Shown here piece after piece: positions 9,987 to 20,000 of a stretch of 20,847 nt of DNA. The stretch spans positions 93,788,905-93,809,751 of the forward strand of contig JBOZIK010000001.1 in assembly GCA_051453625.1 (NCBI GenBank), written 5' to 3'. Position 1 is the stretch's first letter; the number at the start of each line of letters is the position of its first letter. A model generated the notes under the pieces. That model was not told the origin of the DNA. It did no database searches and saw only the letters and a program-made list of their open reading frames with translations. The DNA comes from Welwitschia mirabilis (lineage: Eukaryota; Gnetophyta; Gnetopsida; Welwitschiales). Made by a program: the position numbers and the translations under genes.

Positions 9987-10493
9987 NNNNNNNNNNNNNN
10001 NNNNNNNNNNNNNNNNNNNNNNNNNNNNNNNNNNNNNNNNNNNNNNNNNNNNNNNNNNNNNNNNNNNNNNNNNNNNNNNNNNNNNNNNNNNNNNNNNNNN
10101 NNNNNNNNNNNNNNNNNNNNNNNNNNNNNNNNNNNNNNNNNNNNNNNNNNNNNNNNNNNNNNNNNNNNNNNNNNNNNNNNNNNNNNNNNNNNNNNNNNNN
10201 NNNNNNNNNNNNNNNNNNNNNNNNNNNNNNNNNNNNNNNNNNNNNNNNNNNNNNNNNNNNNNNNNNNNNNNNNNNNNNNNNNNNNNNNNNNNNNNNNNNN
10301 NNNNNNNNNNNNNNNNNNNNNNNNNNNNNNNNNNNNNNNNNNNNNNNNNNNNNNNNNNNNNNNNNNNNNNNNNNNNNNNNNNNNNNNNNNNNNNNNNNNN
10401 NNNNNNNNNNNNNNNNNNNNNNNNNNNNNNNNNNNNNNNNNNNNNNNNNNNNNNNNNNNNNNNNNNNNNNNNNNNNNNNNNNNNNNNNNNNNN
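9987..10493. other. Assembly gap, 507 N
   Basis: It lies between the primer site and the first readable gag codons, so the gag start is hidden. The open frame crossing it is created by the N run. Confidence 0.99.
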
Positions 10494-11892
10494 TATAGAT
10501 ATTGGAAGGCTAGAATGAGAATATTCTTAAGATCTCTTTGTATAGATTATGATGACATATTGATCATAGGTTATAACCATCCTATCATAACTTAAAAAGA
10601 TACCAAAGAAAATTCTATAATAATGTTGAAATTAAAAGATAAATGGACTAAATTACATAAAACTAATTCTACTAATGATGCTTGTGTTTTGAATGCAATT
10701 TTTCATAATATGACTACAGATGCATTCAAGAGAATAGTAAACTATGAGACTACTAAAAAAGCATAAGATATTCTTGCTATTTCTCATGAAGGGACATCCA
10801 CTGTTAAGTAAGAAAAGATCTAGAAATTGATTATAAAATTTAAATAGATTAATATGTATGAGGAAGATACTCTTCAAGAATTCTTTTCTAGTCTAATGAA
10901 CATTATAAACTTAATGGCAAGTCTTAATGAAAAGATGGAGGAAGCTCAGATAGTAAAAAAGATCTTAAGATCCCTTTTCAAGAGATTTGAATTGAAGGTG
11001 ACTGCAATAAAAGAGAGTAAAAATCTTAGCAAGATGCCACTAGATGAACTATGAGGTGGCCTTGAAACTTATAAGTTAAAAATTTCTAAGAATATAAAGA
11101 AAAACTTTGCTTCAAAAAGTATGCAAGAAAATATTAAAAGTGATAGATAAGAAGATGAATTAGATAAAGTAGCTCTTTTAGAAAGAAAATATAAAGCATT
11201 TTTATTGAAAAAAAGATAGAGAATTCAACAAGAGTTTTAGGCATATGGAAAACAATGGTATAAACAATAGGAATTTGAAGGACCTAAAGAATCCCTTACT
11301 AGTAACTACTAGGAACAACTTTAAAGAAAAAGAAGAAGAAGAAGAAAGTCAGATGAAGAATATGGAGGAAGTAGAACATTATCTTTTATGATACTTATGA
11401 ATCCCATTACTTAGTCACTTAAACTCACTAACCATGATCGTTTGGACATGAATAAAGATGAAGAAGAGGAGGATGTTGAAGATACATGTTATAAACTATA
11501 TTAANNNNNNNNNNNNNNNNNNNNNNNNNNNNNNNNNNNNNNNNNNNNNNNNNNNNNNNNNNNNNNNNNNNNNNNNNNNNNNNNNNNNNNNNNNNNNNNN
11601 NNNNNNNNNNNNNNNNNNNNNNNNNNNNNNNNNNNNNNNNNNNNNNNNNNNNNNNNNNNNNNNNNNNNNNNNNNNNNNNNNNNNNNNNNNNNNNNNNNNN
11701 NNNNNNNNNNNNNNNNNTGACAAAAAGGGTATTGGATTTGAAAGCAACAGTACATCAACTTCATCTAGTGAGGTAAGTATTAAAGGTATAACATCTTTTA
11801 CCAAAAACATCACTTATCATTATCATTGCAAACTTGGTCATTTAAAATTTAACTGTCCATATAGAAAAAAATATGTATTTTTCAAACATTAA
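10494..11892 (+). pseudogene. Copia-type gag (UBN2 / Retrotran_gag_2 family), broken
   Basis: Readable pieces follow the usual order of plant copia gag: a WKARMRIFLRSL start (about 10503), then DILAISHEGTSTVK (about 10770), MYEEDTLQEFFSSL (about 10854) and EEAQIVKKILRSLFKRFELK with VTAIKESK (about 10940-11020), equivalent to the conserved K-I-L-R-S-L-P and V-T-A-I-x-E motifs. A nucleocapsid-like block lies at 11815-11856. There the CCHC zinc knuckle has lost its first two cysteines (Tyr and His in their places), while the histidine (GHLKFNC) and last cysteine remain. In-frame stops (for example after TKKA and after STVK) mostly fit W or Q codons changed by C-to-T or G-to-A. A 213-N gap and frame shifts split the frame. 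Gag would form the virus-like particle. The N-terminus is hidden by the upstream gap, and no pol follows. Confidence 0.85.
11505..11717. other. Assembly gap, 213 N, inside gag
   Basis: It separates the acidic, lysine-rich middle of the copia gag from its nucleocapsid-like end. Minus-strand open frames across it are artefacts. Confidence 0.99.
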
Positions 11893-12676
11893 TGCTTTAT
11901 TATTTTAATTTATTCCCAAAGAAGTCTCTACCCAAAAGTCAAGAAACACCATATGAGTAAAAGCTAAGAATTTAGAGTATTTTTGATCTAAAAAAATTTC
12001 AACTTTAGTAGTAGTTAATTATTTTATCTAATTGTTGTTTTTTTATATTATTTTTTTAAACTATCAATTGTTGTAATATGATGTGGTCTTTGAAATCTTC
12101 ATTATGATATTTACCTTGTTGTTGTATATAAATCTCATTGCTATATGATTACTAATATTGGATTTGCATCCTAATGGTAATTTTTTATGAATTTTTATTT
12201 ATAAATTTTGAATATTTTAATGTTTCACTTTGTAATTAAATCTTATTGTCGTGAACATAATATTAGTTGGTATTATTTTATAATGAATTGAAAATTATAA
12301 TTGCATCTACATATATGCTTTGAAAACTTTATTATGATTATTATTTTTTTTACATATAAATATGGCATAAAGTTAGGGGAAGACAATATGATATTTCTCA
12401 TCATATGTCTAAGGTTTATATCTCTTTATCTATCTTTTTTTATCCTTTGTCGTTAATGTAAAAAGGAGGAGAAATATGTGTTATCAAAATGGTTTTCTTT
12501 AAAAATATTTTTTTCTTAAAAGAAAATGCACCCTTTACTTAATATTTTTTGTATGGATTTATGAAAGGGGGAGCTTTTAATATGTTAATATGCCTTGTTA
12601 GTTTGATGAAAGAAAGAGCTTAAAGATGAAATATTTGTTTAATCTTGAAATCACGTATTTATTTGCAATCAATGTC
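11893..12676 (+). other. Non-coding tail of the copia-type element
   Basis: This T-rich region lies between gag and the right LTR, where an autonomous copia element would have pol. I see no protease, integrase, RT or RNase H motif on either strand. Weak internal repetition is visible: a block with GCTTTGAAAACTTTATTATGAT near 12317 resembles TCTTTGAAATCTTCATTATGAT near 12088. Confidence 0.6.
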
Positions 12677-12688
12677 AAAGAAGGATAT
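12677..12688 (+). other. Polypurine tract before the right LTR
   Basis: AAAGAAGGA followed by TAT ends directly at the TGTTAA start of the right LTR. Position and composition fit the plus-strand priming site of copia elements. Confidence 0.6.
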
Positions 12689-12815
12689 TGTTAAAATTTT
12701 ATGTTACCAATTGATATTAAACTACATATGATCTTTGTAGAATGAAATGTAATTTCATAGATGCAAGAAGCTGAAGAATCCATAATCAAAAGATAGTCAA
12801 GATTTGGACATGTTC

Positions 12816-13057
12816 TAATTCAAGCAACTTGATTTTCTATCTAAGAACTTAAAGTAGAAGTCGACCAAACTTGGAAATACTCATTTNNNNNNNNNNNNNN
12901 NNNNNNNNNNNNNNNNNNNNNNNNNNNNNNNNNNNNNNNNNNNNNNNNNNNNNNNNNNNNNNNNNNNNNNNNNNNNNNNNNNNNNNTAATTCAAGCAACT
13001 TGATTTTCTATCTAAGAACTTAAAGTAGAAGTCGACCAAACTTGGAAATACTCATTT
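12816..13057 (+). repeat. 71-bp exact duplication around a 100-N gap (assembly artefact)
   Basis: Bases 12816-12886 and 12987-13057 are identical, with exactly 100 N between them. The left LTR has this stretch only once (about 8850-8920). Two overlapping contig ends joined by a fixed-size gap explain this. Confidence 0.9.
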
Positions 13058-13677
13058 TGGGCTACTTATGAGGGGTCAATTGGATATATTAGGGTTAACT
13101 AGACTTGGAAATGCATTTTTCAAGCTTTTCCATATGTACTATGTCATATGGAATCGATCAAACTCATGTGGGGTTGACTAGACCTAAATAAAAGTGGTTG
13201 ACTAGATTTTAAAAGGGGGTGATTAGACCAAGTAATGTCAGCTACCTGGGTTGATTGAATGACAAAGGGGGTAACCAAATCAAGTGACATGAGTTACTTA
13301 ATTCGATTGGATGTTTCAAGGGGTTGACTGATCAGAGTAGAAGCAGAAATTTTCAAGCAATTTTCTAACTGTTATTGCACTAAACCTATTCATTATAAAT
13401 GTCAGATTCCTTTCCAACTATCTAACAGATATATTTTGAGAAATTTATTTAAAGAAATAATGCTTAAAAACCTCATGTGCTTAAGATCAAATGAATTTGA
13501 AAAAAAAGAAGTTTGAACTCTTGATCTAAAGAGGTTATCTTTATACCATCATTCTTCTCTTACTTAGTACTTACTTTTGTACTAAGTCTAAGCAATAAGG
13601 CTCCATTATTAGTTCTTGTATTTGAGTGACTTAGAGCATAGAGGTTTATTTTTCTCACTTATCCTTATTAATTTAAT

Positions 13678-13850
13678 TGAGATTAAGACTTAACCTACAA
13701 AATTCCATTATATGAAGATTGGGACTTAAGCTACAAAAGTTCATGATATGAAGGTTGAGACTTAGCCTGCAAAATTCTGGTTTATGAAGGTTGATACTTA
13801 GCATGAAAAAGTTTGCTTTGTAGAATGTTAGCCTTAAAAACTTGGTTGAT
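13678..13850 (+). repeat. LTR minisatellite in the right LTR
   Basis: It matches the array at 9538-9713: units of about 35 bp containing GAAGGTTGAGACTTAGCCTG-like sequence, with a shortened last unit. Confidence 0.75.
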
Positions 13851-14073
13851 AGTAAAGTAATAAAGATTTAGAATAATATCGATTATTGACTATCTTCTAA
13901 GAGTGGAATAGGGTCTATCTTGAACCACTATAAATCTTATCTTGTGCATTTCTTTAGTTCTACTTTTGAGTCTATTTTGTTATTTTTTAATGTTATAATT
14001 TATTTTTTAAGCAGTAATAGTTTTTAAATTTTTTAGAAGTCCTATTCATCACCCCAGGGATCAAGATCCTATA

Positions 14074-14078
14074 GAAGC
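14074..14078 (+). repeat. Target-site duplication GAAGC, right copy
   Basis: It pairs with 8717-8721. The following bases (ATGACCACC) continue the gypsy 3' region seen uninterrupted near 1545-1560 on the plus strand. Confidence 0.8.
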
Positions 14079-14574
14079 ATGACCACCTAACCCCCTAATG
14101 GATTTCTCATAGCTAACAACACTGCCAAATGTTTCTTTCAAAAAAATTTACCCTGTTGTGGTAAGACATCATAGTGACCATGTATTCTAGCATAGATAGA
14201 ACATATTATAGTCATTATTTTCTCTTTTTTTCCTCCTTTTTTTTGACAACAAATAATTCTCACATAATCACACACTCAAAAAGAAGAAGGTAAATAAGTG
14301 AGATAAAAGATAAAAAAAGAACACACTTAAACAATCAAAGACCTTACATCATTGAAGAAAAACATAAGAATCAAGAAATATTCTTTCAAAATAAAGTTTA
14401 GAGAATGTGAATGTCTTAATATTAGATGAATCCAATCTTATCACTATAAAAATGCCCAAGTATGAATTTCATAAAGTAAACAAATAAGTCAAGTTTTAAA
14501 GATAACTAAGTGACATCATAACATCGACTAAAGAAATAAGCTAAGAAAGAATTCAAATAAGGGTAAGGTGGAAG
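14079..14574 (-). other. Gypsy 3' non-coding region, right of the copia insert
   Basis: This is the sequence just downstream of pol on the minus strand. It is the inverted counterpart of about 1090-1553 and continues at 8716 on the far side of the copia element. No frame is supported. Confidence 0.65.
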
Positions 14575-15903
14575 TTATCCCCATTGAGGGAAACCTCTAT
14601 AAAAAATTACTTCTATTATATTTAAGGTTACATTAAAAGGTTTTTCATATATTTTCAACCTTTGTCCATTAATGTTCTAAATCTCCTTAGTATACAAGTC
14701 AAAAATATCAATAAATACATTAGAATATACTTTCTTTATAAGATAAGGACCTTCCCATTTAGAGGTTAACTTGTTATATAAAATATGTATTCTAATATTA
14801 TATAAAAGGAGAAGTTGACTAGGTTTAAACATTTTATGAAGTAACTTTTTATCATGTTTGAACTTAGCTTGGGCTTTATCAATGAGTTGATGATGTATAG
14901 AACAAGTACTTTTTTCATCTAAGTGATTAAGTTGGGCTAATCTATTTTTAAGATTTTCATGAAAGTCTACAAAATTAAGTTGATGAAAAGGACAATAAGA
15001 TTTATAACACACATCAATAGGTAAAATACAAAGTTTTCCATGTACAAGTTCATAAGGTGAAAAACTAAAATAATTATACCCATTGGTAAGATAAGCTTAA
15101 CAAACATTACTAAGCTTAGAATCTTAAGATTTCGTATTAATAGAGATAAGTTTTTATAGCATTTTTTTCTCTATTTGCATTTTTAACTTGATCAATAGTT
15201 TGTGAATGATAAGTATAAGCTACTCTATGTTTAATTCCAATGGATAAAAGAAGTTTTCTAAAACATTAATTAATAAAATAAATTTCTTAATCACTAATGA
15301 TAATCATAGGAAAATCAAAACATTGAAAAATATGAGTTATAAGAAAAGTACAAATAATTTGGTCATCATTCGTAAAAGTAATAATAGCTTTAATCCATTT
15401 AGTAACATAATCAATAATCAGTAAAATATAGTTATTATTAGAAGGTGGTTTAATAGGGCCTATAAAATTAATTTCCTAACAATCAAAAGGTTCACATTCA
15501 AGAATAGATTTAAGGGGCATTTCATAAAAATTAATAAGGCTACCATAACATTAACAAGCATCACACCTTTTATTAAAATTAAAAGAATATAAAAAAGACT
15601 AGGCCAATAAAAACCAAAGTGAAGAATTTTCATTACTATTTTTTTCACTAAAATGATCTTCACAAACACTACCATGATAAAGATGAAGGATTTCTATTTT
15701 TCCCATTTAGGCACACATTTTCTCATGATTTAGTCTTTGCACCTATAAGAAAGATATGGATTTACCCATTTATAATTACCTGTTCTATGAAAAAAAGGAT
15801 TTTTTTAATTATTAATCTAATGTTGTGGTGTTTTTATATTAACAAAATAATTAACTATATTAGCATACTAAGGAGGAGGATGAATAGAAGATATGTCAAA
15901 AAA
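14575..15903 (-). pseudogene. Gypsy integrase, broken and catalytically dead
   Basis: On the minus strand the pieces run in order. First is an N-terminal zinc-binding region (about 15900-15640) with NYKWVNPYLSYRCK and KILHFGFYWPSLF, the G-F-Y-W-P motif of Athila-type integrases. Next is the core with EINFIGPI, DYVTKWIKAI, IISD, HRVAYTYHSQT and DQVKNANRE. Last is a C-terminal domain with LLLLYNIRI and SKWEGPYLIKKVY (about 14740-14800) and NGQRLKIY. The first catalytic Asp is Asn (15467-15469), the second Asp is kept (15290-15292) and the catalytic Glu is Lys (15182-15184). Several stops and frameshifts interrupt it, and the longest clean piece is 14677-15012. The frame continues past a stop at 14677 to a TAA at 14575. 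Integrase would join element cDNA to the host chromosome; this copy cannot. Confidence 0.85.
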
Positions 15904-16560
15904 TTATTCATCCAGAAAAGAATAATCAATCATGAGATCATCAAGAGAAGAAGAAAGGTGTGACAAATGATCTACTATACTATTATGCTTCCCTACTTTA
16001 TCAATAATGGTAAAATTAAATTCTTGCATGAAGAGGATCCATCTAATAAGTCTAGCACTAGAATCTTTCTTAGTCATAAGGTATCTAATAGCTACATGAT
16101 CAATATACATATAAAAAACTAAAAGATAGTATTTAAGCATATTAGGGCAAAAGATTATTACTAACATTTATTTTTTCAGTAGTAGTATAATTCATTTGAG
16201 ATTTAGATAAAGTTTTGCTATAATAAGATATAATCTTAAAATCATTTTGATATTTTTATCTAAGAACCCCATCCATGACAATATTACTAGCATCATATAT
16301 TAACTCAAATTTTCATGCTAATCGGGTCCTATTACAATAGGTGCAGAAGGGATTTTATCTTTAAATATTTCAAAAGTAAGCTAACAAGATTCATTTCATT
16401 TAAATTTACTTTTTTTCAAGTAATGAGTGAAGGGGTTTATAAATTTTAACATAATTCTAAATAAAATAATGATAAATGACACAGTAACCAAGGAAATATC
16501 AAAATTATTTTATATATTAGAGGAGTTAAGTTTTTAATGATACTTACTTTTTAGGGCCTA
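15904..16560 (-). pseudogene. Gypsy RNase H and connection region, broken
   Basis: On the minus strand the YDAS motif (Asp at 16292-16294) keeps a catalytic aspartate. It is followed by SYYSKTLSKSQMNYTTTEK (about 16180-16240), matching the conserved Y-Y-A-S-R-T-L and Y-T-T-T-E-K-E block. A clean piece at 15904-16167 carries YIDHVAIRYLMTKKD, ARLIRWILFMQEF and DHLSHL, equivalent to the T-D-H, R-L-x-R-W and A-D-x-L-S-R-L motifs that end gypsy RNase H. RNase H removes the RNA strand during reverse transcription. Stops and at least one frameshift separate the pieces, and the connection to RT (about 16300-16560) is heavily decayed. Confidence 0.8.
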
Positions 16561-17470
16561 TACTAATTCCTTTACTAGAAAGGTGGTGACCTAAAACAAT
16601 TCCATTAACAACTAAAAAAAAAAAAGAAATCCTTTTCTAAATTAAATGTAGGCCACTCTCAATGCATCTATCAAAAAATTTTTCTAAACTTTTTAAGATT
16701 TGTTTAAAGTTTTCATCATAGATTGAAAAGTCATCTATAAAAATTTTAATTTAATTTTCTAATATATAAAAAAATATCCATCATCACACACTGAAAAGTT
16801 TCAAAAGAATTGTAAAGTCCAAAAGACATGCATCTAAAGGAAAAAGTTCTATAAGGTAAAATAAAAGTTGTTTTCACTTGATTCTCACTAGGGATAGAAA
16901 TATAATTGTAATCACTATACCCATAAAGAAAGTAATCAAAAGCATGTCCCTGGATTCTATCAAGTATCTGATTAAGGAAAGTAAAGAACAATGGTCTTTT
17001 TTGGTTACTTAGTTTAGTTTTCTAAAACTAATACACATTCTCCACTTCCCATCTTTCTTAGGTATTATTATTAAAGGGCTAATCCACTCATTATTAGATA
17101 TGGAATAAATAATTCTAGCATTTATTAATTTAATGATTTTATCATTTACAACTTGTTTAAGAGCTAGAGTTAGTTTATGTGGGATTGTCTAATAGATTTT
17201 GCATTATATTCAAGGTAGATTTTATATTGAATAATAGAGGTAGAAATGGTTGTTAAATCTTTGTGAGACCAAGTAAACAATTAATCCTAAAATTTAAAAG
17301 TAAAATTAAAATCAATTCTTGTTGAGGAAAAAGATTATTATTTATTATCAAAGGTTTGTTTCGGCCATCACACAAAAAGATATATTTCAGTCCATTGGGT
17401 AAAGGTTTTAGATTTAAATTTAGATTTATATTTTTTATTAAATTTTTCTTAAAGTTAATTATCATCTTAA
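16561..17470 (-). pseudogene. Gypsy reverse transcriptase and upstream linker, broken
   Basis: Reading from 17470 down, the linker has NLKPLPNGLKYIFL, the L-K-P-L-P-x-x-L-K-Y-x-F-L motif that precedes RT in Athila-type elements. RT then shows INARIIYSISNNEWISPL, PKKDGKWRMCI and RKLN, then TKKDH. A clean piece at 16746-16991 has YSDYNYISIP, KTTFILPYRTFSFRCMSFGL and TFQCVMMDIF. The active-site FIDD box is intact at 16730-16741, but the first catalytic aspartate (in the x-D-G-Y-S-G-Y motif) is Tyr at 16923-16925. A region with GIVLGHHLSSKGI (about 16580) ends the domain. Stops and shifts occur between pieces. Only 14 or so residues separate the P-K-K and R-K-L-N motifs, without the insertion I expect in many Athila RTs. 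Confidence 0.88.
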
Positions 17471-17740
17471 ACTGTCATATAAACGATTGGGATGGATGAC
17501 CTCCTTCAAAATAATAAATATTAGTTGTTTTCAGATCTTGAACTTCTTTATAGATTGTAGTTTTAGTTTCTTTAGTCTCTTGATTAACATAGTTAGTTCT
17601 TAAATGCTTATAGTTGAATTGGTCATCATCAAAAGCTTTTAATTTTTTACTTTAAGTAAATCATCAAATAAGGTAGGCTCATAAAGCATTAATTATTTTT
17701 CTTTAAGTGGACAATGATATAAAAATAGAATTGACTTAAT

Positions 17741-18200
17741 TTATCCTTTAATATTCAACTCATCATCTAAATCATTTTCAACAACATCAAAAACTCTAAT
17801 GGTAAACTTGTTATTTCTTAAGTAACATTTCATTATTTCAGTTTTTGTATCAATAACACAATGGGCTATTGCATAAAAACCTCTACCTAAGAGTAACGGA
17901 TAACTTTTGTTATGCTCAACTTCAATCATAACCACATCTATTGGATAGAATGATTCTTTAATTTCTATAGAATATAAATCATCAAATCATTTATTACTTC
18001 TAAATATTTCTTCACTAATGTATCTGTTAATTCTAAGATAATTCAAGTAGGCTCAATTCTATTTTCTAAACTAAGTTATTGACAAATATGTAAAGGTAAA
18101 ACATTAACACTCGCTCCTATATTGATTAAGGCTTTGTTTATTCTTTTACTTTCTTCTAATATAATACGAACTATTACTACTCCAATATCTTTAAACTTTG
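17741..18200 (-). pseudogene. Gypsy aspartic protease, broken, active-site Asp lost
   Basis: On the minus strand KFKDIGVVIVRIIL leads into KALINIGASVNVLPLHICQ (about 18135-18078). This is the retropepsin active-site region whose consensus is A-L-x-D-L-G-A-S-x-N-x-L-P. The catalytic Asp codon is Asn (18121-18123). A stop follows within a few residues, then LENRIEPT and a LTDTLVKKYLE piece. A clean frame at 17741-17935 has YPLLLGRGFYAIAHCVID, the conserved P-L-I-L-G-R-P-F-L motif near the end of the domain. The protease would cut the Gag-Pol polyprotein. Between here and the RT linker (17471-17740) I see no conserved motif. Confidence 0.85.
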
Positions 18201-20000
18201 AGCATTTTTTAAAAATCAAGTTAATTATAGATTAGACTAGGAACACTTTACTAGGTATAGTTCATTTTTATATCTTCCTAATTAGATATTTTCACAACTT
18301 AAAATATTTATATTTTTTGTAAAAGTTTCCAAAATGATAAATTTATACTCAAATTTTACATTAACGCTTTAAGATGATCATTGAAAGTAGGATTAGCATT
18401 TAATCTAACAAGCTAAGAGGTAGTATATTTCTTACCTTTTTATTTAGAAGAACACTTTTATTAAGATTATTAATTAAGGAAGAAGGGAATATGTGATTTT
18501 CTAAGATTTTAATATCCTATTCTTCTTCATCATTTTTATTAAACTAGGAAGTTAAGGCTTCAGAGGTAGAAGGTATTATATCATTTTCAATTTAATTCAT
18601 TAGGGTTTGATAGAGGTTGTATTACATGTAATACTTATGATTTTTGATTTGTAAGCTTAGTTTGTTAAAGAAAATTAACAAGATTTTCAATGTCTAAATT
18701 TATCTTCTTTTGAGATTTTCTTAACTCATTAATAAAATTTCTGAGTGGCTCATTTTGGTTTTATAAGTTTGATATGCTTCCTTGATAATTTCAGTTACTT
18801 GGTTGAAAGTTTGAGTTATTAGTTTGAAAGTTAGCATTCTAAAATATATTTCTAAATGGTTGAAAATTTGGATGATTATCCTTGAAAGTTATTAAATTTA
18901 TTCTCAAAGGATTAAAAATTTGGATGTCCGTTCATCCTAAGTCAAAATTGGTTTTGATTTTAACTTTGATTTTAATTCTGTGTTCTAAAGTTTGAATATT
19001 CTTGGTTGAATACACACACCTCTTTATAAATCTTTTCTTTATAAGTAGGTAATAAAGGACACTCTTGTGTTACATGATAGTTATGTTCACATGAATCACA
19101 AGTTGGAACTATCACCACATTTTTTTAAATTATCCTATTTACATCTAAGATCATTTGAGTGTATTTTTTCTAATGTTGTTGTGAAATATTTAATGGTTCT
19201 TTTTCTGTTTTCACTTTCTCCTTTTCTTGTTTTACTTCTTTAAAGCTTTTAATAATTTGGCCTATGGTATGATTTTCTTTAGGTGTTAGTCTAGGCTATG
19301 TTTGAATTACTTCTACAAGTTCTTCCAATGTTCTTCATGCATCTTCTAAAGTGAGATTCATCAAATTTTCTTCATGTGAAAAATCTACTAATTATTTGAT
19401 TTAGTTATTAAGTTCACTATAGAAATAATCTACTAATTCTTCTTGGGTGAATGCACCTATAGGGTTAGAATGTATGGCAATGAAAGATCGTTCATAAGTG
19501 AAGGCATAATCTTTTTTCTATTGTTGCTAAAAATTTATTACTTTGTTATTTCTTTTTTTAATAGTTATTTCACTCATAAATCTTTTTATAAATGATTTTT
19601 AAACTTGATCCCCTGGTTTTAAGCTTTTATGTGGAATAGTTCTTAACCATAATTTAGATTTTCCTTTTAAAGTGATAAGAAAAATAACAATGTAAGTATG
19701 GTCACTAATTCATTTTTTACCATTTTTAGAAGTAAGCACTAATTATTTAATGTTGGCTATATGTTGGAGGGGATCTTCATCGTTTTCTTCATTAAAACTA
19801 GGATAAGCATTTAAATTTATTAACTCAACATCATCACTAGGAGGTAGGTCAAAAATGTTTTGAATTTCGTGTTTTTTATTTGCAATTAGTTCTTTAAGGA
19901 TGACATTAGCATTTGGATTTATAGGAGTAGTAAAGGTTGTGAATACAATAGGGAGATTATGAAAAGCAACTTGGTTCTTTTTTCACAATGAATTTGACAT
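18201..20000 (-). pseudogene. Gypsy gag, decayed but largely readable
   Basis: The frame starts at ATG 20000-19998 (MSNSL, then a stop at the sixth codon). It runs through PINPNANVILKELIANKKHE, DLPPSDDVELINLNAYPSF, DHTYIVIFLITLKGKSKLWL with RTIPHKSLKPGDQV (capsid, about 19610-19720), and GAFTQEELVDYFYSELNN (about 19400-19460). The K-G-K-S-K-x-W-L motif and the Q-E-E-L-V-D-Y-F-Y piece correspond to the capsid core of plant gypsy gag. An intact CCHC zinc knuckle (C-x2-C-x4-H-x4-C) lies at 19059-19100, preceded by a lysine/glutamate-rich helix (about 19200-19240). After it comes an N/Q-rich, poorly conserved stretch up to protease. Stops are fewer than in pol. Gag forms the particle and binds the element RNA. 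Confidence 0.75.

Larger units (their letters stand above)
8722..14073 (+). mobile_element. Non-autonomous copia-type element with gag only (TR-GAG-like)
   Basis: Two direct LTRs (8722-9928 and 12689-14073) enclose an internal region of nominally 2,760 bases. It holds a Met-type primer site, a broken gag frame and a non-coding tail with a purine tract before the right LTR. It is flanked by the duplication GAAGC. No protease, integrase, RT or RNase H motif is visible in the sequenced internal bases. Known TR-GAG elements of plants have this layout and are thought to be mobilised by related autonomous copia elements. The 507-N and 213-N gaps have uncertain true lengths, so a pol segment is not formally excluded, but both gaps lie within or before gag, where pol would not be. 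The LTRs agree at roughly four bases in five by eye, so the insertion is old. Confidence 0.75.
12689..14073 (+). repeat. Right LTR of the copia-type element (contains a false gap)
   Basis: It starts with an intact TG (TGTTAA) and ends CTATA, followed by the duplication GAAGC. The nominal length is 1,385 bp. Removing the 100 N and one of the two identical 71-bp flanks leaves 1,214 bp, close to the 1,207 bp left copy, which supports both LTR borders and the view that the gap is false. Confidence 0.85.

Noticed and set aside
9979-10518. Open frame of 179 codons at the start of the copia internal region
   Set aside because: It is created by the 507-N run; only the last codons are real.
10653-10877. 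Minus-strand open frame of 74 codons
   Set aside because: Antisense shadow of the copia gag; its plus-strand translation has clear family motifs.
11496-11813. Minus-strand open frames across the 213-N gap
   Set aside because: N-run artefacts opposite the plus-strand gag.
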